A DNA stretch of 64,000 bases from Streptomyces morookaense (GCF_013030945.1 NZ_JABBXF010000071.1:1-64000); one strand, 5' to 3'; counted from the stretch's first letter, positions 31,462 to 41,749 are shown. The notes: generated by a model from the letters alone, not told the origin. Translations and numbers: made by a program.

Positions 31462-34400
31462 TCATGATCCCTCCCCCGGTTCCGCTTCCGGTTCCGCGCC
31501 GGGTTCTCCGCCGAGGAGGATCCGCTCCAGTGCCGCCCGGTCCGGCAGATCGGCGGGGCGGACGGTCTCGCCGTCGCGGACGTGGACGAAGGCCGCGGTG
31601 ACGGCGGACAGGGGCAGGCCGCAGCGTTCCGCCCAGGCCAGGCGGTAGATCGCGAGCTGGAGCGGGTCCGCCGTGCTGCGGTCGCGGGCGGTCTTCCAGT
31701 CGACGATCTCGTAGCCCTCGCCGTCGGGGGTGCGGTAGACGGCGTCGATCCGGCCGCGGATCAGCCGGCCGGCGAGGGTGAGCTGGAAGGGCACCTCGAC
31801 GCGGTGCGGGACGCGGCGGGCGTAGGGGGTGCGCTCGAAGGCCTCCTTGAGCGCGGCCAGGTCGCGCTCGTCGGCGATCTCCGTGCCGTCCTCCTCGCCC
31901 GGCAGGTCGTCGAGGTCGTGGAGGGGCAGGGGGGTGGCGTCGAAGCGGGACTCCACCCAGGCGTGGAAGCGGGTGCCGCGGCGGGCGGCGGGCTGCGGGG
32001 CGCGCGGCATGGGGCGTGCCAGGTCGCGGGCGAAGGCGTCCGGGTCCGCGGCGAGCTGCATCAGCTGGGTGGCGGTGAGGCTCGCGGGCAGGACGACGTC
32101 GCGGACCGTGGCGCGGGCGCGGCGGAGCTCGCCCGCGAGCGCGTCGAGGTCGCGGTCCCAGGAGGCGACGGTGCGGGCCTCCTCGGGGAGGAGCGGGTGC
32201 GGTTCGGGGGCGTGCCGGGGCGCCGGCACCCGGGGGCGGGTGGTGGGCAGGGAGTCCCAGTCGTCGCCGAGGGGGGCACCGTCCGCGGGCTCGCCGTCGT
32301 CCTCAGGGGGCGGCGGCCAGTCGGGGTCGTACGCAGGCCGGGCCGCGGGCGCCTGCGGTTCTGCCTCCAGGCGGGCCAGGTGGGCCGTGACCGCGTCCGC
32401 CGCGGCCCGGCGGCGGGTCAGGGAGGCGGGGTCGAGCGGGAGCGGCCAGAGCTGGTCGGCCGCGGCGGCCTGCAGGGCCGGGTTCTCCTCGCCCTCCCCG
32501 GGGGCTTCGGCCCAGGCCTCGATCTCGCCGTGGCCCTCCTCGCAGTGGGCGCGCAGGGCCTCCAGGAACGCCGACGGGCCCCGCGGGCGCTTCTGGTCCG
32601 GGCCCCACCAGTGGCCCGAGGCGAGCAGCAGAAGGCGGGGACGGGTGAACGTGACGTAGCCGAGGCGGAGTTCCTCGATGCGCTGGTGCTCCTTCATGGC
32701 GGCCTTGAAGGAGGCGAGGCCCTTGCTGTCCCAGCCGTCCACGCCGGGGAGGGTGTCCGCGTCGCCGCGCAGGGCGTGCGGCAGGACCCTGGGCTGGGCG
32801 GTCCAGGACTCGCGGGGCTGTTCGCTGGGGAACTGCTTGGCGACGAGGCCGGGGACGGCCACCACGTCCCACTCCAGGCCCTTGGACTTGTGCGCGGTGA
32901 GGATCTTGACGGTGTTCTCGCCGCCGGGGAGCGAGCTGTCCAGGCCCTTCTCGTACTGCATGGCAGTGCGCAGGAAGCCGAGGAAGGCGAGGAGGGTCGT
33001 CTCACCGTCCAGCGCGGCGAAGTCGGCGGCAATGTCCAGGAATTGGGCGAGCGTCTCGCGGCGGCGGGCGGCCAGGGCGTGCGGGGAGGCGGAGAGCTCG
33101 ACCTCCAGGCCCGTGGTGGCCAGGATGCGGTGGAGGACGTCCATCAGCGGGTCGGCCGACGAGCGCCGCAGGTCGCGCAGTTCGGCGGCGAGGCGGGCGA
33201 AGCGGATGCGGGCCTCGGACGAGAAGGGCAGGCCGTCGTCGGGGGCGTCGGTGGTGAGGAAGGTGTCGAGGGCGTCGGCCAGGGAGATCGTCTCGGCCGG
33301 GTCCACGCCCTCCACCGCCTCGGCGAGGCGCCGCCCGGGGTCGGCCCCGGCGGACCCGTAGGGCACCAGGGTGCGGGCGCGGCGGCCGAGGAGGGCCAGG
33401 TCGCGGGGGCCGATGCGCCAGCGCGGGCCGGTGAGCAGGCGGACGAGGGAGGCGTTGGCCGTGGGGTCCTGGAGGACCTCGCAGACGGCGACGAGGTCGG
33501 CGATCTCCGGCAGGTGCAGCAGGCCGGAGAGGCCGACGACCTCGACGGGCACGTCCCGTTCGACGAGCGCGCCCTGGATGCGGGCGAAGTCCGAGGCGGT
33601 GCGGCAGAGGACGGCGATCTCGCCGGGCGGGGTGCCGGTGCGCACGAGGTGGGCGAGGGAGTCGGCGAGCCAGTCCAGCTCCTCGGCGTGGGTGGGCAGC
33701 AGGGCGCAGCGGACGATGCCGTCGTGCTCGGCGCCGGGGGCGGGGCGCAGGGCCTCGACGCCCTCGTGCCGGGAGCGGAGTTCGGCGGCGAGGTGGTTGG
33801 CGAGGCGGAGCAGGCGGCCGCCGCTGCGGCGGTTCTCGCCGAGCGCGTGGCGCCGGGCGGGGGTGCCGTCGGCGTGCGGGAAGTGGCGGGGGAAGTCGTC
33901 GAGGTTGGCGACGGAGGCGCCGCGCCAGCCGTAGATGGCCTGGCAGGGGTCGCCGACGGCGGTGACGGGGTGTCCGGTGCCGCCGCCGAACAGCCCGGCG
34001 AGCAGCTTCCGTTGGGCGACGGAGGTGTCCTGGTACTCGTCGAGGAGGACGACGGCGAACTCCTCGCGCAGGATGCGGCCCACTTCGGGCCTGTCGAGGG
34101 CGAGTTCGGCGGAGAGGGCGATCTGGTCGCCGAAGTCGAGCAGATCGCGGCGGCGCTTCTCCTCTCTGTACGCCCGGACGAGGCCGAGGAGTTCGCGGCG
34201 GGCGCGGGCGGCCTCGGGGACCTTGCGCAGGTCGGCGTTGGTGAGCCGGGCGCCTTCCAGGGCGGCGAGCAGCTCCGTGTCATGGGCGTGCAGGCGGGCG
34301 GGCGGCACGAGGTGTTCGCTGAGCTCGGCATCGAGGGCCAGCAGGTCGGAGACGAGGTCGCCGAAGGAGCGGGTGAGCGCGGGGTGGGGGCCCGGGGAGG

Positions 34401-34920
34401 AGCGCAGGACGCGGGCGGCGAGCTGGTAGCGGGTGGCGTCGGCGAGGAGGCGGGCGGAGGGCTCCAGGCCGATGCGCAGGCCGTGTTCCTTCAGGAGCCG
34501 GCCGGCGAAGGCGTGATAGGTGGAGATCTGCGGCTCGCCCGCGGCCCGGTCGGGGTCGTCGTCGTACGCGTCGGTGATACCGGCCTGCGCGAGGGCCTTG
34601 CGGACACGCTCGGCGAGCTCGCCGGCCGCCTTGTTGGTGAAGGTCAGCCCGAGGACCCGCTCGGGGGCGACCTGGCCCGTGCCGACGAGCCAGACCACGC
34701 GCGCGGCCATCACCGTGGTCTTGCCGGATCCGGCTCCGGCCACGATGACCTGCGGGGCGGGCGGCGCGGTGATGCAGGCCGTCTGCTCCGGGGTGAAGGG
34801 GATGCCGAGGAGCTCCTTGAGCTGCTCGGGGTCGGTCAGGCGCGGGGTCACACCCGAAACGCTAAGGGCGGCCACTGACAACGGGCGCTGACCAGCCGCT
34901 TTCTGCTCACTCCACGACAT
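31462..34920 (-). CDS. adnB: AdnB helicase-nuclease subunit
   Basis: AdnAB is the actinobacterial helicase-nuclease that resects DNA double-strand breaks. This 1152-aa subunit has an N-terminal UvrD-like motor with Walker A 'AGAGSGKT' (61-68), 'FTNKAAGELAERV', DExx in 'LLDEYQDTSVAQ', 'GDPCQAIYGWRGA' and 'TAHKSKGLEWDVV'. The C-terminal RecB-like nuclease has 'GTRFHAWVE', 'GRIDAVYR' and 'EIVDWKTAR', the D-Dx-K catalytic core. The ATG at 34920 has GGAGGG 5 nt upstream, better than the GTG at 34851, and overlaps adnA by 14 nt. An acidic Pro-rich linker joins the two parts. Confidence 0.94.
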   Translation of the reverse strand: MSWSEQKAAGQRPLSVAALSVSGVTPRLTDPEQLKELLGIPFTPEQTACITAPPAPQVIVAGAGSGKTTVMAARVVWLVGTGQVAPERVLGLTFTNKAAGELAERVRKALAQAGITDAYDDDPDRAAGEPQISTYHAFAGRLLKEHGLRIGLEPSARLLADATRYQLAARVLRSSPGPHPALTRSFGDLVSDLLALDAELSEHLVPPARLHAHDTELLAALEGARLTNADLRKVPEAARARRELLGLVRAYREEKRRRDLLDFGDQIALSAELALDRPEVGRILREEFAVVLLDEYQDTSVAQRKLLAGLFGGGTGHPVTAVGDPCQAIYGWRGASVANLDDFPRHFPHADGTPARRHALGENRRSGGRLLRLANHLAAELRSRHEGVEALRPAPGAEHDGIVRCALLPTHAEELDWLADSLAHLVRTGTPPGEIAVLCRTASDFARIQGALVERDVPVEVVGLSGLLHLPEIADLVAVCEVLQDPTANASLVRLLTGPRWRIGPRDLALLGRRARTLVPYGSAGADPGRRLAEAVEGVDPAETISLADALDTFLTTDAPDDGLPFSSEARIRFARLAAELRDLRRSSADPLMDVLHRILATTGLEVELSASPHALAARRRETLAQFLDIAADFAALDGETTLLAFLGFLRTAMQYEKGLDSSLPGGENTVKILTAHKSKGLEWDVVAVPGLVAKQFPSEQPRESWTAQPRVLPHALRGDADTLPGVDGWDSKGLASFKAAMKEHQRIEELRLGYVTFTRPRLLLLASGHWWGPDQKRPRGPSAFLEALRAHCEEGHGEIEAWAEAPGEGEENPALQAAAADQLWPLPLDPASLTRRRAAADAVTAHLARLEAEPQAPAARPAYDPDWPPPPEDDGEPADGAPLGDDWDSLPTTRPRVPAPRHAPEPHPLLPEEARTVASWDRDLDALAGELRRARATVRDVVLPASLTATQLMQLAADPDAFARDLARPMPRAPQPAARRGTRFHAWVESRFDATPLPLHDLDDLPGEEDGTEIADERDLAALKEAFERTPYARRVPHRVEVPFQLTLAGRLIRGRIDAVYRTPDGEGYEIVDWKTARDRSTADPLQLAIYRLAWAERCGLPLSAVTAAFVHVRDGETVRPADLPDRAALERILLGGEPGAEPEAEPGEGS

Positions 34921-37900
34921 GGCGGCCCTCCGGGCGGGCCGTGCACGAGGCACGGAAGGTGCAGTGGGTGCAGTGCTGGCCGGGGCGCGGGGAGAACCGT
35001 TCCTCGAGGACGCGGCGGGCCGCGGCGGCCAGCAGGTCGCCGATCCACGCGCCCTCCCCCAGCGGCTCCTGGGCCTGCACCTTGGGCAGGGCGTCGCCGC
35101 CCTCCTTCTTCGCCGCGCCCTGGCGCAGCTGGACGAGCTCGGCACCGCCCGGTTCCGGCCGCGCGCCGTCGAACAGCTCGTCCACGGCGCCTTGTTCGAC
35201 GGCCAGCTGGTAGACGGCGAGCTGCGGGTGGCGTTCGACGTCGGCCGCAGAGACCGTGCCCTTGCCGGTCTTGAAGTCGACGACGTACGCGCGGCCCTGG
35301 TCGTCGCGTTCGACGCGGTCCATGGAGCCGCGGATGCGGACGAGGTGGCCGTCGGCCTTGAGCGTGACGTCGAAGGGGTGCTCGGTGGCGACGGCGGTGC
35401 GGCCGCCGCGTTGCAGGACGTGCCAGCGGAGGAAGCGTTCGAGGGCGGCGCGGGCGTTCTCCTTCTCCTGGAGCGACTTCCAGGGGGCGTCGAAGGCGAG
35501 CGCGTCCCAGACGGATTCCAGGCGTTCCATCAGGACGGCGAGGTCGGCGGGGGTGCGGCCGGAGGCGACCTCGTCGGCGAGGACGTGCACGACGTTGCCG
35601 AAGCCCTGGGCGGCGGTGGCGGGGGCGTCCGCCTTGACCTCGCGGCCCAGGAACCACTGGAGCGAGCAGGTGTTCTCCAGCTGTCCGAGTGCGGAGCCGG
35701 AGAGGGCGACGGGGCGTTCGGGGTCGCGCAGCGGCACCTCGCTGTGGGTGGCCTCGGCGAGGCCCCACCAGCGGTAGGGGTGGGCAGCGGGGACGAGCGG
35801 CCGGCCCTCCTCGTCGCGCAGGGCGGCGAGCCGGGCGAGCCGTTCGGCTGCGGCGGCGCGCAGGGCGTCGGAGGCGGCGGGGTCGACGGTGGTGGCGCGC
35901 AGTTCGGCGACGAGGGCGGCGACGGCGAGGGGGCGGCGGGGCCGCTGGGTGACGTCGACGGGGGTGATGCCGAGTTCGGCGAGGAAGCGGGAGGGCTGGT
36001 CGCCGTCCTCTGCCGCGGCCTTGACGGCGGTGACGACCAGGCGGTCGCGGGCGCGGGTGGCGGCCACGTAGAAGAGCCGGCGCTCCTCGGCCAGCAGGGC
36101 GCCGGGGGTGAGCGGTTCGGCGAGGCCGTCGCGGCCGATGCGGTCGGCCTCCAGGAGCGAGCCGCGGCGGCGCAGGTCGGGCCAGAGGCCTTCCTGGACT
36201 CCGGCGACGACGACGAGGCGCCACTCCAGGCCCTTGGAGCGGTGGGCGGTCATCAGGCGCACGGCGTCGGGGCGGGCGGGGCGGCGGGTGAGGGTGTCGG
36301 CGGCGATGTCCTGGGCGTCGAGCTCGTCGAGGAGGTTGAGGGCGCCGCGGCCGCCGGTGCGGGCCTCGGCGCGGGCGGCGGTCTCGAACAGGGCGCAGAC
36401 GGCGTCGAGATCGCGGTCCGCGTTGCGGCCGGCGGCGCCGCCGCGGTGGGCGGCGCGTTCGAGGCGCTGCGGCCAGGGCGTGCCGTTCCACAGGGCCCAC
36501 AGGGCGTCCTCGGCGGTGGCGCCGCCGGCGAGCAGTTCGCGGGCGGTCTGCAGGAGGGCGGCCAGGCGCTGGGCGCCGCGGGCGTAGGAGGGGTCGTGGG
36601 CGGCGAGGCGTTCCGGTGCGGCGAGGGCTTCGGCGACGAGCTCGTCGGAGGGGCGGGGGACGGCCCGGCCCGCGGCCCGTTCCTCGTCGCGCAGGGCGCG
36701 GCCGAGCCGGCGCAGGTCGGTGGCGTCCATGCCGCCGAGGGGGGAGGCGAGGAGGGCGAGGGCGGTCTCGGCGTCGAGCCAGGGGGTGTCCTCCTCCGTG
36801 GGGAGGACGGATTCGGCGACGGTGCGCAGGGCGGTCAGCAGGGGGGCGACGGCCGGTTCGTGCCGCAGGGGCAGGTCGTCGCCGTCGACCTCGACCGGTA
36901 CGCCCGCGGAGGTGAGGGCGCGGCGCAGGGACGGCAGGGAGCGGGAGCCGGCCCGGACCAGGACGGCCATGTCCTGCCAGGGGACGCCGTCCTCGAGGTG
37001 GGCGCGCCGCAGGATGTCGGCGATGTTGTCGGTCTCGGCGCCCTGGGTCGGATAGGTGCAGGCCTCCACGCGGCCGCCGGCGCGGACGGCGGTGAGCTCG
37101 CGGTGGGCGCGGACGGCGTCGGCGGGCAGGCGGGTGAGCGGCATGCGCCGGGTGAGCTGCCGGGTGGCCGCGAGCAGGTTCGCGCCGGAGCGGCGGGAGA
37201 CGGTCAGGACCTCGACGGGGGCGGGGGTGCCGTCGGGGCGGGCGAAGGTGCGGGGGAAGTCGAGGATGCCGCCGACGTCGGCGCCGCGGAAGGCGTAGAT
37301 CGACTGGTCGGGGTCGCCGAACGCCATGAGTGTCCGTCCGCCGCCGGCGAGGGCGCGCAGCAGCCGCACCTGGGAGGCGTCGGTGTCCTGGTACTCGTCG
37401 ACGAAGACCGCGTCGTAGCGGCCGGCGAGGTCCGCGGCCGTCTCCGGGCGCTCGGCGAGCAGCACGGCGCGGTGGACGAGTTCGGCGTAGTCGAGCACCC
37501 CGTAGGTGTCGAGGACGTCCAGGTACTCGGCCATGAAGGAGGCGGCGGCCCGCCAGTCGGGACGGCCGGTGCGGGCGGCGAAGGTGCCGAGCGTGCCGGG
37601 CCCCAGACCGAGTTCGCGGCTGCGGGCGAGGACGGCGCGCACCTCGTCGGCGAAGCCGCGGGTGGTCAGGCAGGCGCGCAGTTCGTCGGGCCAGCGCACG
37701 GCGGCGCGGCCCGCGCGCTCCAGTTCGGCCTGGCCTGCGAGCAGTTCGCGGACGACGACGTCCTGTTCGGGGCCGGACAGCAGGCGCAGCGGGTCGGCGA
37801 AGAGGTCGGCGTCCTGGTGGGCGCGGACGAGGGCATAGCAGTACGCGTGGAAGGTGGTGGCCTGCGGGGCGGCGGCGCCGCCCATGCGGGCGGCCATCCG

Positions 37901-38197
37901 GTCGCGGAGTTCGACGGCCGCCTTGCGGCTGAAGGTGAGGACGAGCACCCGCTCCGGGTCCGTGCCGCGCCGCACCCGCTCGGCCACGGCCTCGACGAGC
38001 GTGGTGGTCTTCCCCGTGCCGGGCCCGGCGAGCACCAGCAGCGGCCCGTCCCGGTGGTCAACCACGGCGCGCTGCCGTGCGTCCAGCTCAGGAGGAACCA
38101 CGGGTCCCGGCCGGGTGCGCACCAGACGGTAGGCGCCCTGGGCGGGCTGCCGTGTCCGGTGAGCATGCGGTGAGCGGGAAGGCGGGGAGAGACTCAC
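34907..38197 (-). CDS. adnA: AdnA helicase-nuclease subunit
   Basis: This 1096-aa protein has a UvrD-type motor with Walker A 'AGPGTGKT' (57-64), 'FSRKAAVELRDRM', 'FVDEYQDTDASQV', 'GDPDQSIYAFRGADV' and 'TAHRSKGLEWRLVV'. The C-terminal nuclease has 'RIRGSMDRVERDD' and 'YVVDFKTGK'. Cysteines in 'ENTCSLQWFLGRE' and in 'GQHCTHCTFRASCTA' give the four-Cys pattern of AddB/RecB-like nucleases that hold a 4Fe-4S cluster. The start is a GTG at 38197 with no good ribosome site. It overlaps adnB by 14 nt, so both subunits are coupled, as expected for a heterodimer. Confidence 0.94.
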   Translation of the reverse strand: MSLSPPSRSPHAHRTRQPAQGAYRLVRTRPGPVVPPELDARQRAVVDHRDGPLLVLAGPGTGKTTTLVEAVAERVRRGTDPERVLVLTFSRKAAVELRDRMAARMGGAAAPQATTFHAYCYALVRAHQDADLFADPLRLLSGPEQDVVVRELLAGQAELERAGRAAVRWPDELRACLTTRGFADEVRAVLARSRELGLGPGTLGTFAARTGRPDWRAAASFMAEYLDVLDTYGVLDYAELVHRAVLLAERPETAADLAGRYDAVFVDEYQDTDASQVRLLRALAGGGRTLMAFGDPDQSIYAFRGADVGGILDFPRTFARPDGTPAPVEVLTVSRRSGANLLAATRQLTRRMPLTRLPADAVRAHRELTAVRAGGRVEACTYPTQGAETDNIADILRRAHLEDGVPWQDMAVLVRAGSRSLPSLRRALTSAGVPVEVDGDDLPLRHEPAVAPLLTALRTVAESVLPTEEDTPWLDAETALALLASPLGGMDATDLRRLGRALRDEERAAGRAVPRPSDELVAEALAAPERLAAHDPSYARGAQRLAALLQTARELLAGGATAEDALWALWNGTPWPQRLERAAHRGGAAGRNADRDLDAVCALFETAARAEARTGGRGALNLLDELDAQDIAADTLTRRPARPDAVRLMTAHRSKGLEWRLVVVAGVQEGLWPDLRRRGSLLEADRIGRDGLAEPLTPGALLAEERRLFYVAATRARDRLVVTAVKAAAEDGDQPSRFLAELGITPVDVTQRPRRPLAVAALVAELRATTVDPAASDALRAAAAERLARLAALRDEEGRPLVPAAHPYRWWGLAEATHSEVPLRDPERPVALSGSALGQLENTCSLQWFLGREVKADAPATAAQGFGNVVHVLADEVASGRTPADLAVLMERLESVWDALAFDAPWKSLQEKENARAALERFLRWHVLQRGGRTAVATEHPFDVTLKADGHLVRIRGSMDRVERDDQGRAYVVDFKTGKGTVSAADVERHPQLAVYQLAVEQGAVDELFDGARPEPGGAELVQLRQGAAKKEGGDALPKVQAQEPLGEGAWIGDLLAAAARRVLEERFSPRPGQHCTHCTFRASCTARPEGRHVVE

Positions 38198-38386
38198 GTG
38201 GGGTGCCGGTCCTGGTGGTGTTGCGGGGGTGGGTGCGACGCGGTCCTCGACGCTACGCCAGGAGGCCGCCGGGGCGCAGGGCGCCGGGGGAGCCCCCGCA
38301 CGCCCGTCGTGGCCTCATCCGTTCGGGTGCTGCCCCGGGACCACGGGCCCGCGGGCGGTGCGGGCGGCCCCGCCGCACGGCCCGGC

Positions 38387-38737
38387 TCACGTGTGCGGAG
38401 TCACATCGCCGTCCCAGCGGGCCCGGGTCATCGCGAGGCGCGGCACATGCCCTTCGGCCTGCCGGCCGGCCTCGCGCAGCGGGGTGCCCTCGGCGCGGTA
38501 GTGGGCCAGGGCGCGCAGCTCGTGGCCGGGCAGCAGCACCCCGTCGGCGCGGACGACCCGCCACCACGGCACGGCGCCGCCGTACAGCGCCATGACCCGG
38601 CCCACCTGGCGCGGCCCGCCCTCACCGAGCCACTCGGCGACGTCCCCGTACGTCATCACCCGGCCGGGCGGAATCAGCTCGGCCACGGCCAGCACCCGCT
38701 CGGCATACTCGGGCAGGGTCTCCGGAAGCTCGCTCAC
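38387..38737 (-). CDS. Alkyltransferase-like (ATL) DNA repair protein
   Basis: This ~116-aa protein has the DNA-binding HTH of O6-alkylguanine methyltransferases ('GRVMTYGDVAEWLG', 'GRVMALYGGAVPWWRVV'). The active-site PCHR Cys is replaced by Trp ('PWWRVV'), the mark of ATL proteins that flag bulky O6-alkylguanine for nucleotide excision repair rather than repairing it. The GTG at 38737 ('SELPETLPEYAERV') is the chosen start; an ATG at 38746 is possible. It lies upstream of adnA on the same strand with a 189-nt gap that shows nothing distinctive. Confidence 0.88.
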   Translation of the reverse strand: MSELPETLPEYAERVLAVAELIPPGRVMTYGDVAEWLGEGGPRQVGRVMALYGGAVPWWRVVRADGVLLPGHELRALAHYRAEGTPLREAGRQAEGHVPRLAMTRARWDGDVTPHT

Positions 38738-38901
38738 GCGGCCCATCCTGCCGCACCCCTCCGACAACGCCCCGGGCGGATGATCACTCAGAGTGCGGCA
38801 CCGCATCACAGGGCGTACGATCCGGAGTCCGCGCCCGCGAAATGCACCCTGATGCCCCGTTGCCCGGCCGGGCCATGCCACCATCTTCCGGGCGGTGACT
38901 G

Positions 38902-41604
38902 GTGATACGAGACCAAGAAGAAGACAAGGACGAGCAACAGGGCGCGCAGCCTCGCGACGAGGCCCGCGTCCCCGGCGCGCTGCCCCCTTCCGGGGACCGC
39001 GGCTCGTACAAGTGCGAAGGCGGCGAGATCCACATCGACAAGGTCTCCGGCGACGAGCCCCTGCTCCCCGCCCGTGTCCACCGCCCCGCCGACCTGGTCC
39101 GGCTCTTCCTGGGCATCCTCGGCATCGCCCTCGTGCTCGCCCTGGCCGCCTTCGCCCACTTCACCACCGCCGGGCTGGAGAGGGACATCGGCGAGAGCAC
39201 CGGCCGGGCGCCCCAGCTGCTGGCGAACTTCGCGGGGCTCGCGGCCAACATCGCCATCTTCATCGTGCCGGTCGCGTTCGCCATCGAGCGGCTGATCAAA
39301 CGGGACGGGCTGCGCATCGCCGACGGTGTGCTGGCCGCGGTCCTCGCGCACGGCGTCTCGCTCGGCACCGACCTGTGGGTCGCCCAAGGGGCGCCCGCCT
39401 CGATCCGTTCGGCGCTCATCCAGACGTCGCCGACCGGCAGCGCCACCGACCCGGTGCACGGCTATCTGGCGCCCGTGATCGCCTACATGACGGCGGTCGG
39501 CATGTCCCGCCGCCCGCGCTGGCGGGTGGCCATGTGGGCGGTGCTGCTGCTGGACGCCTTCGCGGTGCTGGTGAACGGCTACACCACACCGTTCTCCATC
39601 GTCATCACCGTGCTGATCGGCTGGACCGTGGCCTACGGCACGCTCTACGCGGTCGGCTCGCCGAACGTCAGACCGACCGGCCAGCATCTCCTCGCCGGCC
39701 TGCGGCGCGTGGGTTTCAACCCTGTGACCGCCCTGCGCACCGAGGACCCGGAGGACACCGAGCATCACGACCGGGGGCGCCGCTACATCGTCACCCTGGA
39801 GGACGGCCCGCCGCTCGACGTCACGGTCGTCGACCGTGAACAGCAGGCGCAGGGCTTCTTCTACCGGGTCTGGCAGCGCCTCGCCCTGCGCGGCATCACG
39901 CAGCGCCGCAGCCTGCAGTCGCTGCGGCAGGCCCTGGAGCAGGAGGCCCTGCTGGCCTACGCGGCCATCGCCGCGGGCGCCAACGCGCCGCGGCTGATCG
40001 CCACCTCCGAGCTCGGCCCGGACGCCGTGATGCTCGTCTACGAGCACATCGGCGGCCGCACCCTGGACGCCATCCCGGACGAGGAGATCACCGACGAGCT
40101 GGCGGCCGGTGCCTGGCGGCAGGTGCAGGCGCTGCAGTCGCGGCGGATCGCCCACCGGCGCCTCGACGGCGACGCCCTTCTGGTGGATCGTTCCGGCAAC
40201 GTCGTCCTGACCGACCTGCGCGGCGGCGAGATCGCCGCGGGCGACCTGGTCCTGCGGATGGACATCGCCCAGCTGCTCACCACGCTCGGCCTGCGGGTGG
40301 GTGCCGAACGTGCCGTGGCCTCGGCCGTGTCCGTGCTGGGCCCCGACGCCGTCGCCGACAGCCTGCCCCTGCTCCAGCCGATCGCCCTCACCCGCTCCAG
40401 CCGGGCCACCCTCCGCCAGCTCGCCCGCGAGCGCGCGGAGCGCGAACGGAACGCGGTGCTGGAGTCCTCGCGCATCGAGAAGGAGCGCAGGGCGCGGGAA
40501 CGCGCGGAGAAGGGTGCGGACGTCAGCGAGCGCAAGGCGCTCAAGGCCGAGAAGAAGGCGGAGAAGCAGGCGCTCGGTGTGGCGGCCGAGGAGGCGCGCG
40601 AGGAGGACCTGCTCGCGCAGATCCGCCGGCAGGTCCTGCTGATCCGCCCGCAGGCGCCGATAGAGCCGGTGCGCCTGGAGCGCATCAAGCCGCGCACCCT
40701 CATCAGCTCCATCGCGGGCGCCTTCGCCGCGTACTTCCTGCTCTCACAGCTCGCACACGTCAAATTTGGCGACCTGGTCGCACACGCCAACTGGTACTGG
40801 GTGCTGGCCGCCGCGGCCTTCTCCGCCCTGAGCTACCTGGCGGCCGCGATGAGCCTGCTGGGCTTCGTACCGGAGAAGGTGCCCTTCGGCCGCACGGTGC
40901 TCGCCCAGGTCGCCGGCTCGTTCGTCAAACTGGTCGCCCCCGCCGCGGTGGGCGGAGTCGCCCTGAACACACGCTTCCTGCAACGCCAGGGTCTGCGGCC
41001 GGGGCTCGCCGTGGCGAGCGTGGGAGCGTCGCAGCTGTTCGGTCTGGCGAGCCACATCATCCTGCTGCTGACGTTCGGCTACATCACCGGAACCGAGAAC
41101 ACGTCGTCGCCTCTCCCGCCGTCCCGCACGGTCATCGGCGGCCTGCTCACGGCAGCGGTCCTGGTGCTCGTGGTGACGGCGATCCCGTTCCTGCGGAAGT
41201 TCGTCTCCACGCGCGTGCGCTCGCTCTTCGCGGGCGTGGTGCCGCGCATGCTGGACCTGCTGCAGCGGCCGCGGAAGCTGCTGAACGGCATCGGCGGCAT
41301 GCTGCTGCTGACGGCCACGTTCGTGCTGTGCCTGGACACGTCGATCCGGGCGTTCGGCGGGGACCTGAGCTACGCGAGCGTGGCCGTGGTCTTCCTCGCG
41401 GGCAACGCGCTGGGGTCGGCCGCGCCGACGCCGGGCGGTGTGGGCGCGGTGGAAGGTGTGCTCATCGGCGCCCTGACCCTGGCCGGACTGCCGGCGGAGA
41501 CGGCGGCGCCGGCCGTGCTGCTGTTCCGGCTGCTGACGTTCTGGCTGCCGGTGCTGCCGGGGTGGCTGTGCTTCAACCAGCTGACGCGGAAGGGTGCCAT
41601 TTAG
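38902..41604 (+). CDS. Flippase-like (UPF0104/LPG-synthase TM) protein with kinase-like domain
   Basis: This 900-aa multidomain membrane protein has residues ~65-260 with about six hydrophobic segments, and ~270-560 resembling an ABC1/protein-kinase-like domain ('YIVTLEDGPPLDVTVVDRE', 'LVYEHIGGRTLDAIPD', 'IAHRRLDGDALLVDRSGNVVLTDLRGG'). A charged coiled coil (~510-570, Glu/Lys/Arg/Ala) follows. The C-terminal ~320 residues match the lysylphosphatidylglycerol synthase TM/flippase-like family ('GSFVKLVAPAAVGGVALNTRFLQRQG', 'APTPGGVGAVEGVLIG'). Lipid or glycan translocation is inferred from family. The start is a GTG with weak Shine-Dalgarno. A tetraloop hairpin at 41694-41710 follows. Confidence 0.85.
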   Translation: MIRDQEEDKDEQQGAQPRDEARVPGALPPSGDRGSYKCEGGEIHIDKVSGDEPLLPARVHRPADLVRLFLGILGIALVLALAAFAHFTTAGLERDIGESTGRAPQLLANFAGLAANIAIFIVPVAFAIERLIKRDGLRIADGVLAAVLAHGVSLGTDLWVAQGAPASIRSALIQTSPTGSATDPVHGYLAPVIAYMTAVGMSRRPRWRVAMWAVLLLDAFAVLVNGYTTPFSIVITVLIGWTVAYGTLYAVGSPNVRPTGQHLLAGLRRVGFNPVTALRTEDPEDTEHHDRGRRYIVTLEDGPPLDVTVVDREQQAQGFFYRVWQRLALRGITQRRSLQSLRQALEQEALLAYAAIAAGANAPRLIATSELGPDAVMLVYEHIGGRTLDAIPDEEITDELAAGAWRQVQALQSRRIAHRRLDGDALLVDRSGNVVLTDLRGGEIAAGDLVLRMDIAQLLTTLGLRVGAERAVASAVSVLGPDAVADSLPLLQPIALTRSSRATLRQLARERAERERNAVLESSRIEKERRARERAEKGADVSERKALKAEKKAEKQALGVAAEEAREEDLLAQIRRQVLLIRPQAPIEPVRLERIKPRTLISSIAGAFAAYFLLSQLAHVKFGDLVAHANWYWVLAAAAFSALSYLAAAMSLLGFVPEKVPFGRTVLAQVAGSFVKLVAPAAVGGVALNTRFLQRQGLRPGLAVASVGASQLFGLASHIILLLTFGYITGTENTSSPLPPSRTVIGGLLTAAVLVLVVTAIPFLRKFVSTRVRSLFAGVVPRMLDLLQRPRKLLNGIGGMLLLTATFVLCLDTSIRAFGGDLSYASVAVVFLAGNALGSAAPTPGGVGAVEGVLIGALTLAGLPAETAAPAVLLFRLLTFWLPVLPGWLCFNQLTRKGAI

Positions 41605-41693
41605 CCGTCCGGCTCGGGTCGGGTGCCCATCGGGTGCGGGTCGGCTGTGGCTGGTCGCGCCCACGCGGCGGAGCCGCACATCGATACGGCCCC

Positions 41694-41710
41694 GCGCCCC
41701 TTCGGGGCGC
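41694..41710. terminator. Hairpin repeat after flippase gene
   Basis: A 7-bp GCGCCCC/GGGGCGC stem with a TTC loop forms part of a common Streptomyces intergenic repeat (preceded by GCGGAGCCGCACATCGATAC). It lies 10 nt before the next promoter. Confidence 0.6.
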
Positions 41711-41719
41711 TGATCCACC

Positions 41720-41749
41720 TTGCATATGCGAGCCTAATCGCCATAGCGT
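41720..41749 (+). promoter_or_regulatory. Promoter of TOBE regulator, probably leaderless
   Basis: TTGCAT, an 18-nt spacer and TAGCGT fit a vegetative promoter. The -10 hexamer ends 7 nt before the ATG at 41757, which predicts a leaderless transcript. Confidence 0.55.

Noticed and set aside
31582..38173. Two ~1090-codon plus-strand ORFs opposite adnB and adnA
   Set aside because: Both are antisense frames of clear helicase-nuclease genes and show only low-complexity Gly/Val/Arg/Glu sequence without any motif.
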